Source: Paeniglutamicibacter quisquiliarum
GTDB lineage: Bacteria; Actinomycetota; Actinomycetes; Actinomycetales; Micrococcaceae
DNA: 64,000 bases
NCBI RefSeq assembly: GCF_019084045.1
Contig: NZ_JAHRED010000003.1
Coordinates: forward strand, 62,001 to 126,000
Reading direction: 5' to 3'
Part shown: piece after piece, positions 11,376 through 21,055 of the stretch
Layout: every line of letters starts with the position of its first letter
How positions within the stretch are numbered: position 1 is the stretch's first letter
Notes under the pieces: model-generated
Databases searched by the model: none
Seen by the model: only the letters and a program-made list of their open reading frames with translations
Told to the model about the DNA's origin: nothing
Translations under genes and position numbers: made by a program

Positions 11376-11614
11376 CCAATTCATGGCCATTGCCCGCAGC
11401 GGCGCCGGGGCCCGTGCGGGAGGGCTTGTGGCAGTGGTCACGCACCCGTTGGCTCTACGGATTGTAGAACTGTGTCAATGGGCGCGAACGCGTTAGGCTG
11501 AGGACGGAGCCTGGCCTTATCCCAGGCGGGGCTCTACCCCCTCGATGCATGGAATCGTATCTACGGAGCCATGCCTTGAGTCAGCATAGACTTCGACAAG
11601 AAGGACACAAGCCC

Positions 11615-12784
11615 GTGGACCTGTATGAATACCAGGCGCGCGATATGTTCGAGTCGCACGGCGTACCCGTGCTGGCCGGCATCGTTGCCTACACTCCTGA
11701 AGAAGCCAAGGCCGCAGCCGAGAAAATCGGCGGCGTCGTGGTTGTTAAAGCCCAGGTAAAGGTCGGAGGCCGCGGCAAGGCCGGCGGCGTCAAGGTCGCA
11801 AAGACCGCCGACGAGGCATTCGCATACGCAACCGACATTCTCGGCATGGACATCAAGGGCCACACCGTGAACAAGGTCATGATCGCCCAGGGCGCCGACA
11901 TCGCCGAGGAGTTCTACTTCTCGGTGCTGCTGGACCGCGCGAACCGCAACTACCTGGCCATGTGCTCGGTTGAGGGCGGCATGGAAATCGAGGACCTCGC
12001 CGTTGAGCGTCCCGAGGCCCTGGCCCGCATTGCAGTTGACCCGGCCGTGGGCATCGACCAGGCCAAGGCCGACGAAATCGTCGCCGCGGCAGGCTTCGCC
12101 CCGGAGCTGACCGAAAAGGTCGCCTCCGCCATCCTGAAGCTGTGGGACGTCTTCAAGAAGGAAGACGCCACCCTGGTTGAGGTCAACCCGCTGGTTCGCA
12201 CCGGCGCCGGCGACATCGTCGCCCTCGACGGCAAGGTCTCCATCGACGAGAACGCCGAGTTCCGCCACCCGCACCACGTCGAGCTCGAAGACAAGGACGC
12301 AGCGGATCCGCTCGAGGCCAAGGCCAAGGCGATGGACCTGAACTACGTCAAGCTGGACGGCGAAGTTGGCATCATCGGCAACGGTGCAGGCCTGGTCATG
12401 TCGACCCTGGACGTCGTTGCCTACGCCGGCGAAAACCACGGCAACGTGAAGCCCGCCAACTTCCTGGACATCGGCGGCGGAGCCTCTGCCGAGGTCATGG
12501 CCGCTGGCCTGGACGTCATCCTGAACGACAAGCAGGTCAAGTCGGTCTTCGTGAACGTCTTCGGCGGCATCACCGCATGTGACGCCGTTGCCAAGGGCAT
12601 CGTCGGCGCACTGGCCGAACTCGGTTCCTCCGCCAACAAGCCGCTGGTCGTGCGCCTCGACGGCAACAACGTCGAAGAGGGCCGCCGCATCCTGGCCGAG
12701 GCCAACCACCCGTTGGTCACCCTGGCAGCAACCATGGACGAGGGCGCCGACAAGGCCGCCGAGCTCGCCAACGCAGCGAAGTAA
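11615..12784 (+). CDS. sucC: succinyl-CoA synthetase, beta subunit
   Basis: A 389-residue ATP-grasp subunit, the usual length. The start is the GTG at 11615 ([18 protein letters not shown]), 10 bases after AGAAGGA. A frame starting at 11549 adds 22 residues foreign to the family. Typical motifs are [16 protein letters not shown], the nucleotide-binding EVNPLV and the phosphohistidine-contacting GGGA region ([10 protein letters not shown]). With SucD it converts succinyl-CoA to succinate while making ATP or GTP in the TCA cycle. The 239 bases upstream (11376-11614) hold no gene; a GCCTGG/CCAGGC hairpin at 11509-11527 lies in what would be a leader, and TAGGCT at 11494 may be a -10 box. sucD follows after 16 bases. 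Confidence 0.96.
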   Translation: MDLYEYQARDMFESHGVPVLAGIVAYTPEEAKAAAEKIGGVVVVKAQVKVGGRGKAGGVKVAKTADEAFAYATDILGMDIKGHTVNKVMIAQGADIAEEFYFSVLLDRANRNYLAMCSVEGGMEIEDLAVERPEALARIAVDPAVGIDQAKADEIVAAAGFAPELTEKVASAILKLWDVFKKEDATLVEVNPLVRTGAGDIVALDGKVSIDENAEFRHPHHVELEDKDAADPLEAKAKAMDLNYVKLDGEVGIIGNGAGLVMSTLDVVAYAGENHGNVKPANFLDIGGGASAEVMAAGLDVILNDKQVKSVFVNVFGGITACDAVAKGIVGALAELGSSANKPLVVRLDGNNVEEGRRILAEANHPLVTLAATMDEGADKAAELANAAK

Positions 12785-12800
12785 GTAGGGATACGCGAAC

Positions 12801-13703
12801 ATGAGCATTTACCTTAACAAGGACTCCAAGGTCATCGTTCAGGGCATCACCGGTGGCGAGGGCACCAAGCACACCGCACTGATGCTCAAGGCCGGCACCA
12901 ACATCGTCGGCGGCGTCAACGCCCGCAAGGCAGGCACCACCGTGCTGCACGGCGACAAGGAAATCAAGGTCTTCGGCGCAGTGGCGGAAGCCATGGCCGA
13001 AACCGGCGCAGACGTTTCCATCGTCTTCGTTCCGCCGGCATTCACCAAGGATGCCGTCGTTGAGGCCATCGAGGCAGGCATCGGCCTGGTCGTTGTCATC
13101 ACCGAGGGCGTTCCGGTCCAGGATTCGGCCGAGTTCTGGGCACTGGCCCAGTCCAAGGTCGACGCCGACGGCAACCAGGTCACCCGCATCATTGGCCCGA
13201 ACTGCCCCGGCATCATCACCCCGGGCGAGGCACTGGTCGGCATCACGCCGAACAACATCACCCAGAAGGGCCCGATCGGCTTGGTCTCCAAGTCCGGCAC
13301 CCTGACCTACCAGATGATGTACGAACTGCGCGACCTGGGCTTCTCCACCGCCATCGGCATTGGCGGCGACCCGGTCATCGGCACCACCCACATCGACGCC
13401 CTGGCTGCGTTCGAGGCGGACCCGGAGACCAAGGCCATCGTGATGATCGGCGAAATCGGCGGCGACGCCGAAGAGCGTGCAGCCGACTTCATCAAGGCCA
13501 ACGTCACCAAGCCGGTCGTCGGCTACGTGGCTGGCTTCACCGCACCGGAGGGCAAGACCATGGGCCACGCCGGCGCCATCGTCTCGGGCTCGGCCGGTAC
13601 CGCACAGGCCAAGAAGGAAGCACTTGAGGCTGCAGGCGTGAAGGTCGGCAAGACCCCGTCGGAAACCGCAACGCTGCTGCGCGAAGTTTTCGCCGCCCTC
13701 TAA
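12801..13703 (+). CDS. sucD: succinyl-CoA synthetase, alpha subunit
   Basis: A 300-residue subunit with an N-terminal CoA-binding Rossmann domain ([13 protein letters not shown]) and a C-terminal ligase domain. The active-site histidine that is phosphorylated is in the [12 protein letters not shown] stretch, and the phosphate loop is around [12 protein letters not shown]. It forms one operon with sucC, 16 bases downstream, and is followed by a terminator. Length and motifs are normal. Confidence 0.96.
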   Translation: MSIYLNKDSKVIVQGITGGEGTKHTALMLKAGTNIVGGVNARKAGTTVLHGDKEIKVFGAVAEAMAETGADVSIVFVPPAFTKDAVVEAIEAGIGLVVVITEGVPVQDSAEFWALAQSKVDADGNQVTRIIGPNCPGIITPGEALVGITPNNITQKGPIGLVSKSGTLTYQMMYELRDLGFSTAIGIGGDPVIGTTHIDALAAFEADPETKAIVMIGEIGGDAEERAADFIKANVTKPVVGYVAGFTAPEGKTMGHAGAIVSGSAGTAQAKKEALEAAGVKVGKTPSETATLLREVFAAL

Positions 13704-13719
13704 GGCAATAGCACTATCC

Positions 13720-13769
13720 GCCGACGGCGGTTGGACACCCGGGGTTCCGGATGGCCAACCGCCGTCGGC
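13720..13769 (+). terminator. hairpin ending the sucCD operon
   Basis: Perfect 15-bp arms at 13720-13734 and 13755-13769 with a 20-base loop, 17 bases after the sucD stop. There is no strong T-run, so strength is uncertain, but position and stem quality suit a terminator. Confidence 0.6.
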
Positions 13770-13898
13770 CGTTAAGCACCGTCCGGCCGCCGGCCCTTCC
13801 CGCCCTGCGGGATCGCGGGTTGTTCGCCGGGCCGCAGCGATGCCTAGGATGCGGGGGAGGAAAGTGTCCCCGCATCGAAAGGCAGGCGGCCCCGCGTC

Positions 13899-15116
13899 AT
13901 GAAACGTTCGCTCACCAGGCTTCCGGCGGCGCTGGCCCAGCTGAAGTTCAAGCCATTTCCGAAACCCGGCACGAGCCCGGCGCGCGGGGCGCTGAACATG
14001 GAAGACCTGCGGCAGCTGGCCAGGCGCCGCACCCCCACCGCGGCCTTCGACTATGCGGATGGCGGTTCCTACGCCGAAGAGGCCCTGGAACGGAACTACC
14101 GCGCATACCGGAACACGGAATTGCTCCCCGGGATCCTGCGCGACGTCAGCGCGGTGGACCCCTCCGTGGCCGTGGCCGGCGGGCGATTCTCGTTGCCCGT
14201 GGGCATCGCCCCCACCGGGCTGACGCGCCTGATGCATGCCGCCGGTGAACGCGCCGGGGCAGCAGCAGCGGCAAGGCACAACATCCCCTTCACCCTTTCC
14301 ACCATGGGCACCGTGTCCATCGAGGAAACCGCCGCCGCGGCGCCACAGGGCACCCGCTGGTTCCAGCTGTACCTCGGCCAGGATCGTGCGGTCTCCGTTG
14401 ACATGATGAGCAGGGCCCGGGAGGCCGGCTACAGCGCCCTGCTCCTGACGGTGGACACCGCCGTGACGTCCACCCGCGTTCGGGACCAGCGAAACGGCAT
14501 GACCCTGCCGCCGACCCTCGGTGCGCGAACCATGCTCGATGCGCTCAGGCGCCCCGGCTGGTGCCTGGACTTCCTCACCACCGAACCCCTGGGCTTCGCC
14601 AACTTTCCGCACAACACGGGAAATATCAGCGCCCGGTTCGACACGATGTTTGACGCATCCCTGAACTACGCCGACCTCGCCTGGGTGCGGGAGGCATGGC
14701 CGGGCACGTTGATCGTCAAGGGCGTGCAGGGGCCCGAGGACGCGGTGGCATGCTTCGGGCACGGTGTCGACGGCGTGGTGGTCTCCAACCATGGCGGACG
14801 CCAGCTGGACAGGGCGCCGGTGCCGGTGTTGCAGCTTCCGGCCATCCGCGCCGCGGTGGGGCCGGACCGGCTCCTCATCGCCGATTCGGGAATCATGAGC
14901 GGGGGCGACGTGGTGGCGACGCTGGCCGCGGGGGCGAACTTCACCCTCATCGGCAGGGCCTACCTCTACGGCTTGATGGCCGGGGGACAGGCAGGGGTGG
15001 AACGCACCCTGGAGATCCTGGAACGGGAGATCCGGCAAACCATGGCCCTGCTGGGCGTGCGCACCCTGGCGGAACTGGGCCCGCAACACGTGCGCATGGG
15101 CGTGGGCGAGGGGTGA
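13899..15116 (+). CDS. FMN-dependent alpha-hydroxy-acid oxidase/dehydrogenase (LldD family)
   Basis: A 405-residue TIM-barrel flavoenzyme. The family's key motif SNHGGRQLD places the catalytic histidine at residue 298 and the substrate Arg at 301. The FMN-binding ends are seen in GIAPTGLTRLMH, LSTMGTVSIEE and ADSGIMSGGDVV. Members oxidise L-lactate, glycolate or mandelate to the 2-oxoacid, passing electrons to quinone or oxygen. An N-terminal part of about 45 residues precedes the domain, and KPFPKP could sit near the membrane. Lactate is the most likely substrate, but neighbours do not help. It ends before a terminator shared with the convergent P450. Confidence 0.85.
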   Translation: MKRSLTRLPAALAQLKFKPFPKPGTSPARGALNMEDLRQLARRRTPTAAFDYADGGSYAEEALERNYRAYRNTELLPGILRDVSAVDPSVAVAGGRFSLPVGIAPTGLTRLMHAAGERAGAAAAARHNIPFTLSTMGTVSIEETAAAAPQGTRWFQLYLGQDRAVSVDMMSRAREAGYSALLLTVDTAVTSTRVRDQRNGMTLPPTLGARTMLDALRRPGWCLDFLTTEPLGFANFPHNTGNISARFDTMFDASLNYADLAWVREAWPGTLIVKGVQGPEDAVACFGHGVDGVVVSNHGGRQLDRAPVPVLQLPAIRAAVGPDRLLIADSGIMSGGDVVATLAAGANFTLIGRAYLYGLMAGGQAGVERTLEILEREIRQTMALLGVRTLAELGPQHVRMGVGEG

Positions 15117-15137
15117 ATCCGCCGGCAGCCGGCGACC

Positions 15138-15184
15138 GACCGGCACGTTGTCCCCGCGAACCGCTCGGGGACATCGCGCCGGTC
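15138..15184. terminator. nested hairpins between the flavoenzyme and the P450
   Basis: An outer GACCGGC/GCCGGTC pair (15138-15144 and 15178-15184) encloses an inner GTCCCCG/CGGGGAC hairpin (15150-15156 and 15166-15172). It lies between two converging genes and can work in both directions. Confidence 0.55.
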
Positions 15185-15207
15185 GCTTCCTAAAAGGCCG
15201 TGGCCGC

Positions 15208-16416
15208 CTAGGCGGCGGCGACCCGCACCGGAATGGATTTCCAGCCGCGCAACGTGGTGTGCATGAATTGCTCCGGCTCGGCCGTCAACTCGATGGACTT
15301 CACCCGGCGCGCCAGTTCGGTGATGAGCACATCCATTTCGAGTCGCGACAACGGCTGGCCCACACACTGGTGGATGCCCATGCCGAAGGCCAGGTGCCCG
15401 CCCGCGGCCCGGGTGATGTCGTACTCGTTCGCGGTCGGCCCCCAGCGCCGCTCATCGCGGTTCGCGGCGCCAACGAATACCGCAACCTTGGTCTCGGCCG
15501 GGATGGCCATGCCCCCGATTTCCGCGGGCTGGCTCGTCGTGCGGTAGAAGGACTGAAACGGCGACTCGTAGCGGAAGGCCTCGTCGATGGCGAACTTCAC
15601 GAGCTTGGGATTCTCGTGGACCTTCGCGTATTGCCCCGGGTGGCGGACCAAGGCCAGCAATGTTGCTCCCAGCGAGAAGATCGTGGTGTCGAGGCCCGCC
15701 GAAAGCATGGCGCGCACCAGCAGCGGGGCCTGGTCCGCGGTGATCTCGCCGCGGTCCGCGTAGTCCCAGATCTGCGCACCCAGGCTGCCGGGGCTCAGCC
15801 GTTCACGGGCGGTGTTGGCCATGGCCCAGTCGTTGGTGCCGGCCCCCGCGGAAAAGTGCTCCCGGGCCAGCGGCGTGTCGGGTCCGAAGGTGGAGAAGTT
15901 GGCCGCGCCCAGCGCCAGGAGGTTCTCGGCCCGGCCCTCGCGCGGAATGCCGACGGCATCCCCGAAGGCGCGCAGGGGGAAGACCTCCGACATGTCCTTG
16001 ACCAGATCGAATTCCCCGCGATCCAGCAGCTCGTCGACGAGTTCGGTCGCATATTGCTCGAAGCCCGCGCGCAGCGAACGGACCCCGCGGGGCGAAATGA
16101 CTCCCGCTATGGCATGGCGCATCTGGGTGTGGATCGGGGGATCCGACTCCATGATGCCCTGGGCCCGCCAGCTGGGTTCGCGGTGAAGGTTCCGCGGCCC
16201 GGCTCCCGCGCCGGAGATAAAGGTGCGGTAGTCCTCCAGGACTTCCTTGCACTCATCGAAGCGCGTCACGGCCAGGACGTCGTGTTCCTCGAGCCGGACC
16301 ACCGGGCCGGCGTCGCGCATGCGTTCGAAGAGCCCGTATGGTTCGGCCAAATGTGCCAGGGAATAGGGGTCTTCCGTAAATAGCGGCGCCGTGGCAGCGG
16401 CCAGGGTCGAGTCCAT
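15208..16416 (-). CDS. cytochrome P450 monooxygenase
   Basis: A 402-residue soluble bacterial P450. The heme-binding loop AFGMGIHQCVG places the thiolate Cys at residue 351. The I-helix motif AGLDTT gives the acid-alcohol pair for oxygen activation and the K-helix ExxR is EAFR. A PPIHTQMR stretch near residue 90-100 is typical of class I P450s. An AGGAGG-like site (GGGAGGAACCC) precedes the ATG at 16416. The gene is divergent from the IclR regulator and is the only P450 in the window. A PDR-type reductase with its own iron-sulfur centre closes the neighbouring operon at 22986-23993 and could be its electron donor, as in split versions of P450RhF-like systems. Substrate unknown; aromatic or N-/O-methylated amino-acid-derived compounds are possible. 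Confidence 0.9.
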   Translation of the reverse strand: MDSTLAAATAPLFTEDPYSLAHLAEPYGLFERMRDAGPVVRLEEHDVLAVTRFDECKEVLEDYRTFISGAGAGPRNLHREPSWRAQGIMESDPPIHTQMRHAIAGVISPRGVRSLRAGFEQYATELVDELLDRGEFDLVKDMSEVFPLRAFGDAVGIPREGRAENLLALGAANFSTFGPDTPLAREHFSAGAGTNDWAMANTARERLSPGSLGAQIWDYADRGEITADQAPLLVRAMLSAGLDTTIFSLGATLLALVRHPGQYAKVHENPKLVKFAIDEAFRYESPFQSFYRTTSQPAEIGGMAIPAETKVAVFVGAANRDERRWGPTANEYDITRAAGGHLAFGMGIHQCVGQPLSRLEMDVLITELARRVKSIELTAEPEQFMHTTLRGWKSIPVRVAAA

Positions 16417-16484
16417 GGGTTCCTCCCGAGATCGTGGTGACTGCCCTCAACCTAGCGCGCAGCGGTTCAGCGGGTAAGCGTGGT

Positions 16485-16499
16485 TCTCACTATGTGAGA
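16485..16499. promoter_or_regulatory. candidate operator between P450 and IclR regulator
   Basis: TCTCAC-TAT-GTGAGA is a perfect 6-bp palindrome with a 3-base centre, midway in the 187-base divergent region. It is the best candidate site for the adjacent IclR regulator to control both directions. No experimental motif is known to me for this regulator. Confidence 0.4.
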
Positions 16500-16603
16500 G
16501 TCGGAATTGTTCTTCGCTCCCGCAGCATGCAACATCGAATCAGTGCCCGAGCATATGTCGCGCATCACATCTCATCTTGGGTTGGAAGGGAGGCTTGGGA
16601 CAC

Positions 16604-17389
16604 ATGTCAACGTCTTTTGAACGGGGTTTGAGAATCCTGTCCGAGGTCATAGAACACGGGGACGCCTCGGTCGAGGCCGTGGCCAGGAAGCTCGGCATTC
16701 CAGCAAGCTCCGCATACCGGTATTTCAAGGTGTTGCGTGAACAGAATTTCGTCTGCGAGGAAGACGGGCGCTACCGGCCGGGACCGGTGCTTCTCAAGTC
16801 CGCCGGCCGCCACCATGCCCAGTCCTACCTCGCCGAGGTGGGCAATGCGGTGCTTCGCGAAATCGTGGACCAGGTCGGGGAAACGGCAGTGATGATCGTG
16901 CGGATCGGATCCCAGGCCATGTGCCTTCGGCGCGTGGAGCCGGAGAAGTCCCTGAAATACTCCTTCGCCGTCAACGAATTGCTGCCGCTGCATGCGGGGG
17001 CGGGGCAGCGCGTGTTGCTGGCCTGGGCACCCCCCGAAGTGGTTCATGAGGTGCTCTCCGGATCCATGACCCGGTTCACCGCCAAGACCATGAACCGCGA
17101 GCAAATCCTGGCGTCCATTCCGCAGACCCGGTCCTCCGGATATGTGCTGTCCCGCGGCGAATTGGATCAGGGATCGCTGTCCATCGCCATCCCGGTGACC
17201 AGCCACGGAGAAGTCGTCTGCTCGATCAACGTCGCCGGTCCCGAGGGGACTTGCAGTTCCCGCTTCTGGATTTCCTCCACGCTGCGCACCATGCAGGAAT
17301 CGGCCAACAAACTTACCCAGGCATTGCAAGAGTGCACGCCGAACAAATCAACCAGGGAGACCCTTGATGACTACAGCAGTATTGGCTGA
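16604..17389 (+). CDS. IclR-family transcriptional regulator
   Basis: A 261-residue regulator: a winged helix at residues about 5-65 (RGLRILSEVIEHG through SSAYRYFKVLREQ) and an IclR effector domain at about 80-250 (LPLHAGAGQRVLLAW; GYVLSRGELDQG). The ATG at 16604 has GGGAGG nearby. IclR proteins bind small carboxylates or aromatics and control catabolic operons. This one overlaps the ammonia-lyase start by 23 bases and is divergent from the P450, so it very likely controls this island. The last 20 residues lie over the next gene's start, suggesting translational coupling. Confidence 0.88.
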   Translation: MSTSFERGLRILSEVIEHGDASVEAVARKLGIPASSAYRYFKVLREQNFVCEEDGRYRPGPVLLKSAGRHHAQSYLAEVGNAVLREIVDQVGETAVMIVRIGSQAMCLRRVEPEKSLKYSFAVNELLPLHAGAGQRVLLAWAPPEVVHEVLSGSMTRFTAKTMNREQILASIPQTRSSGYVLSRGELDQGSLSIAIPVTSHGEVVCSINVAGPEGTCSSRFWISSTLRTMQESANKLTQALQECTPNKSTRETLDDYSSIG

Positions 17390-19043
17390 AACGGCACCGG
17401 TGACCATTGGCCTTCACCGTGCCACGCTCGACGACCTCATTCAGGTGGCCCGGCATCGACGCCCCGTCATCATCGACGATGCTGTCTTCGGCGCCATGGC
17501 CCCCAGCCGGGAATGGCTGGACGGCATCGTCGATGCGATGGGACCGGGCAAGCAGACACCGCCGATCTATTCCATCAACACCGGCTTCGGGTCATTGGCC
17601 GGACGCAAGGCCTTCGCCGAGCCGGCCGACGCCGCCGAACTGTCCCGGCGCCTGGTGCTCTCCAACGCCGCGGGCGTGGGCAGGTACGTCGACGAGGAAG
17701 TCGTGCGCGCGACGATGTTCATCCGCATCGTCAGCCTGACCCAAGGACACTCGGGGGTGCGGCCCGAAATCGTCACCACCCTGGCCCGGATGCTCAACGC
17801 GGGGGTCTGCCCGGCGATTCCGGAGTACGGCTCGCTCGGCGCTTCCGGGGACCTCATCCCGCTGGCGCACGTGGCCATCGTGATGTCCCGGTCGCACACC
17901 GGGGAGGACCTGGAGCTGGATTCGGGGGAGGCCCTGGTGGACGGCAACGTGGTCAGCGGCATCGCCGCGATGCGCCACGCCGGCATCGAGCGGCTGCCGC
18001 TGGGGGCCAAGGACGGACTCGCCCTACTCAACGGCACCTCGTTCTCCTGCGCCCAGGCGGCCCTTGCCCTCTACGACGCACAGAACCTGCTGGAAACGGC
18101 GCAAATCACCGCGGCCATGACCATCGAGGCGCTCATGGGGTTCGGCGACGCCTTCATTGACGAGTTGCACCAGGCCCGCGGCCAGCGGGGGCAAATCGAG
18201 GTTGCCGCGCGCATCCGCGAATTGCTGTCGGGGTCCACCCTCATCGACGGCAACGCGTCAACCGACCCGGTCCGCCAACCGCCCCAGGATGCCTACTCGC
18301 TGCGCTGCATCCCGCAGGTCTTCGGCCCGATCAAGGACACCCTGGCCTTCGCGGCCGGGATCATCGACAACGAAATCAACGCGGCCACGGACAACCCGCT
18401 GATCTTCCCGTCGCTGCCCGACACCCGCAAACTCAAGGCCGTCTCGGGCGGGAACTTCCACGCCGAGTACGTGGCCTTCGCCGCCGACTTCATTTCCATA
18501 GTCGTCACCGAGATCGGCAACATCACCGAGCGCCGGCTCTTCCGCCTCGACGACGGAACGCTGAACCGGGGGCTGCCCGACATGCTCATCGACAGCGAGC
18601 AAACGGGCATGGACTGCGGCTACATGCTGCCGCAATACCTGGCCGCTGCCCTGGTGTCCGACTGCAAGACCCTGGCCCACCCCGACTCGGTCGATTCCAT
18701 CCCGACCTGCGCCAACCAGGAAGACCACGTCTCAATGGCCAACAACGCCGGACGACATGCCCGGCAGATCGTGGCCAACATCGAATCCGTGGTCGGCATC
18801 GAATTGCTCATGGCCGCCCAGGCGCTGGAGCTGCGTGCCGCGCACCCGGACACCGGGGACGCCCGCCCGGGCGCGGCTAGCGCCGCGGCCCTGGCGCTGG
18901 TGCGCGGCAGCAATTCGGCCGACGGACGGCCGATCGACCACATCCGCGCCGACGTGGTCATGTACCCACGGGTCAGGATGGCCCTTGACCTGGTGCACAG
19001 CGGGTTGGTCGTTGAAACCGTGAACAAGGTTCTCGCCGGCTAG
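17367..19043 (+). CDS. MIO-type aromatic amino acid/histidine ammonia-lyase family enzyme
   Basis: A 558-residue enzyme, about 45 residues longer than typical HutH (around 510). The Ala159-Ser160-Gly161 triad in GSLGASGDLIPL would form the MIO cofactor. Other family elements are Tyr68 in YSINTGFG, SLRCIPQVFGP, NEINAATDNPL, GNFHAEYVA and NQEDHVSMANNAG. The last of these is the histidase-type ending rather than the phenylalanine/tyrosine-lyase type. At the selectivity pair, classical histidases have Ser-His, but here it is Ser99-Asn100. The protein therefore probably removes ammonia (or an amine) from an amino acid that is not plain histidine, giving an acrylate. The ATG at 17367 follows AGGGAG. 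It begins inside the IclR gene and is followed after 159 bases by the ABC importer. Family certain, substrate open. Confidence 0.88.
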   Translation: MTTAVLAETAPVTIGLHRATLDDLIQVARHRRPVIIDDAVFGAMAPSREWLDGIVDAMGPGKQTPPIYSINTGFGSLAGRKAFAEPADAAELSRRLVLSNAAGVGRYVDEEVVRATMFIRIVSLTQGHSGVRPEIVTTLARMLNAGVCPAIPEYGSLGASGDLIPLAHVAIVMSRSHTGEDLELDSGEALVDGNVVSGIAAMRHAGIERLPLGAKDGLALLNGTSFSCAQAALALYDAQNLLETAQITAAMTIEALMGFGDAFIDELHQARGQRGQIEVAARIRELLSGSTLIDGNASTDPVRQPPQDAYSLRCIPQVFGPIKDTLAFAAGIIDNEINAATDNPLIFPSLPDTRKLKAVSGGNFHAEYVAFAADFISIVVTEIGNITERRLFRLDDGTLNRGLPDMLIDSEQTGMDCGYMLPQYLAAALVSDCKTLAHPDSVDSIPTCANQEDHVSMANNAGRHARQIVANIESVVGIELLMAAQALELRAAHPDTGDARPGAASAAALALVRGSNSADGRPIDHIRADVVMYPRVRMALDLVHSGLVVETVNKVLAG

Positions 19044-19108
19044 CCGCCCCCGAAAGGTTCCCCCCAGCACACCGCCGAAGTCGGTGGCTCTACTTCCCAT
19101 GCCCAAAA

Positions 19109-19129
19109 AATCCGTGAACGCCACGGATT
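19109..19129 (+). promoter_or_regulatory. hairpin between the ammonia-lyase and the importer genes
   Basis: AATCCGTG and CACGGATT pair perfectly around a 5-base loop; a weaker CACCG/CGGTG pair (19070-19086) lies just upstream. In the 159-base gap it may end part of the transcripts or protect the 5' end of the importer message. The role is a guess. Confidence 0.35.
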
Positions 19130-19202
19130 CCGCGGGATTCACCCCCAAGAAAGTCCCATCCGCTCCAGCAGTTCAGAACGCATCCATCAGGAGGAAAACA
19201 TC

Positions 19203-20102
19203 ATGAAAAACTCCACTCGCACCATCCGTTCCGGCGCACTTGGTGCACTTGCCCTGGCAGGCCTGCTCGCGCTTTCCGCCTGCGGCGGGACCGCGGAGGC
19301 CGAAAAGCCGGCCGCGGCCAACGCCAGTGCGCCCCTGTTTGGCCAGCTGCCGGAGAAGATCCAAAAGGCCGGGGCCATCAACGTGGCCAGCAACGTCGAA
19401 TATCCGCCGTTCGAGTCCTTTGACACGGACGGCACCACCGTCATCGGCATCGACAGGGAAATCGCCGACGAGCTGGAGAAGCAGTTGGGCGTCACCATGG
19501 ACTTCGACAACATCGCCTTCGACGCGATCATCCCGGGACTCGCCTCGGCACGCTACGACATGGCCATGTCGGCGATGTCCGACACCGTCGAACGCCAGAA
19601 GCAGGTCAACTTCATCGACTACTTCTCCGCGGGAGGAGGCGTCATGACCTCGGCAGCAAACGCCGAGAAGCTCAAGACGCTCGATGACCTGTGCGGCGCC
19701 CACGTGGGCATCGTGAAGGGCACCACCGAGGACGCCGACGCCGCCGAGGCCTCCAAGAAGTGCGAGGAAGCCGGCAAACCGAAGGTCGAGGTGACGATCT
19801 TCGCCGGACAGAACCAGGCGGTGCTGGCCCTGCAGTCAAACCGCGTGGACGCCTTCCTGGTCGATTCGACCTCCGGGTCGGTCATTGCCGCCGAGTCCAA
19901 GGGCGCCCTGGCCATGGGCGAGCGCTACCAAGACCTGGCCTTCGGCATCGTCTTCCCCAAGGACCAGGAACAGCTCATGATCACCATCCAAAAGGGACTC
20001 GAGGCCATCAAGGCCGACGGTAGCTACGACAAGATCCTGGCCAAGTACAACATGGCCGACCACACCATGGAGTCCTTCCCCGTCAACGGGGTCAAGCAAT
20101 GA
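19203..20102 (+). CDS. polar amino acid ABC importer, substrate-binding lipoprotein
   Basis: A 299-residue protein with a lipoprotein signal: basic N-terminus, hydrophobic run and lipobox LSAC, so Cys at about residue 27 would be lipid-anchored outside the membrane. The rest is a family 3 solute-binding protein (YPPFESFDTDGTTVIGIDREIADELEKQL is split here by spacing of motifs: YPPFESF, GIDREIA, FDAIIPGL, SDTVERQKQVNF). Such proteins bind amino acids or small amine-containing acids. AGGAGG at 19189-19194 sits 8 bases from the ATG, a strong start. The permease gene overlaps it by the ATGA type of coupling. Confidence 0.9.
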   Translation: MKNSTRTIRSGALGALALAGLLALSACGGTAEAEKPAAANASAPLFGQLPEKIQKAGAINVASNVEYPPFESFDTDGTTVIGIDREIADELEKQLGVTMDFDNIAFDAIIPGLASARYDMAMSAMSDTVERQKQVNFIDYFSAGGGVMTSAANAEKLKTLDDLCGAHVGIVKGTTEDADAAEASKKCEEAGKPKVEVTIFAGQNQAVLALQSNRVDAFLVDSTSGSVIAAESKGALAMGERYQDLAFGIVFPKDQEQLMITIQKGLEAIKADGSYDKILAKYNMADHTMESFPVNGVKQ

Positions 20103-21055
20103 CCACGCGGACCCCTGAACCGCAGGAGAACGGTCTGGTCATCGTGCCGGCCCGCTATCTGGGCCGCTGGATTGCCGCGGTGGCAGTCGTCGGCATCCTC
20201 CTGATGCTGATCTACTCGATGTTCGCCAACGAACGCTTCCACTGGGACGTGGTGGGCGAGTACCTCTTCGCGGCGCCGGTGATGGCCGGCCTGGGCCGGA
20301 CCCTGATGCTCACCGCCATCTCCATGCTCATCGGCATCGTGCTGGGGATCGTGGTGGCGGTCTGCAGGCTCTCGGCAAACCCGATCCTGTCCACCGCGGC
20401 CTGGGCGTACTCGTGGTTCTTCCGCGGGACGCCGCTGATGGTGCAGCTGCTGTTCTGGTTCTTCCTGGCGGCGCTGATCCCCAACATCGGGCTCGGCATC
20501 CCCTTCGGGCCCCAGCTACTGAGCATCGACACCAACTCGGTGATCTCCCCGTTCACCGCCGCCCTGCTGGGCCTGAGCCTCAATGAGGGCGCCTACATGG
20601 GCGAGATCGTTCGCTCGGGCATCCGGTCCATCGCCGCGGGCCAGACCGAGGCGGCCAAGGCGATCGGCATGTCCCGCCTGCAGACCATGCGCCGGGTGAT
20701 CCTGCCGCAGGCCATGCGCGTGATCATCCCGCCGACCGGCAACGAAACCATCGGCATGCTCAAGTACACCTCGCTGGTCATCGTCATCGGGTACTCGGAG
20801 CTGCTGACCAGCGTCTCGATCATCTACTCGCGCAATTTCCAGACCATCCCGCTGCTCATCGTGGCGGCCATCTGGTACCTGGCGGTCACCGCGGTGCTCT
20901 CCGTCGGCCAGTACTTCGTCGAACGCCACTTTGAACGCGGCTTCACGCCCATCAAGGGCAAGAAGCCAGCGGCGCCCGCGGCCTCGGCGACCGGCCCCGT
21001 CACGGGGCCGACCCCAGCGCCAAGCATCGAGCCGGAATTGGAGCCGAGCAAATGA
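20099..21055 (+). CDS. polar amino acid ABC importer, permease
   Basis: A 318-residue HisM/GlnP-type permease with about five membrane helices. The conserved EAA loop reads [20 protein letters not shown], the contact point for the ATPase. The C-terminal 40 residues are a Pro/Ala-rich cytoplasmic tail ([16 protein letters not shown]) not found in typical family members. Start and stop overlap both neighbours by four bases (ATGA), so binding protein, permease and ATPase are translated as a unit. A single permease gene suggests a homodimer. Confidence 0.9.
   Translation: MTTRTPEPQENGLVIVPARYLGRWIAAVAVVGILLMLIYSMFANERFHWDVVGEYLFAAPVMAGLGRTLMLTAISMLIGIVLGIVVAVCRLSANPILSTAAWAYSWFFRGTPLMVQLLFWFFLAALIPNIGLGIPFGPQLLSIDTNSVISPFTAALLGLSLNEGAYMGEIVRSGIRSIAAGQTEAAKAIGMSRLQTMRRVILPQAMRVIIPPTGNETIGMLKYTSLVIVIGYSELLTSVSIIYSRNFQTIPLLIVAAIWYLAVTAVLSVGQYFVERHFERGFTPIKGKKPAAPAASATGPVTGPTPAPSIEPELEPSK

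Noticed and set aside
11549-11614. A 22-residue N-terminal extension of SucC
   Set aside because: SucC proteins begin close to the LYEYQAR motif; the GTG at 11615 has a ribosome-binding site.
11376-11614. A known sucC leader RNA motif
   Set aside because: A small hairpin is present, but I could not match it to any described sucC leader, so no riboswitch is claimed.
12717-15146. An 809-codon minus-strand frame across sucD and the flavoenzyme
   Set aside because: It runs antisense to two conserved enzymes; typical GC-rich antisense frame.
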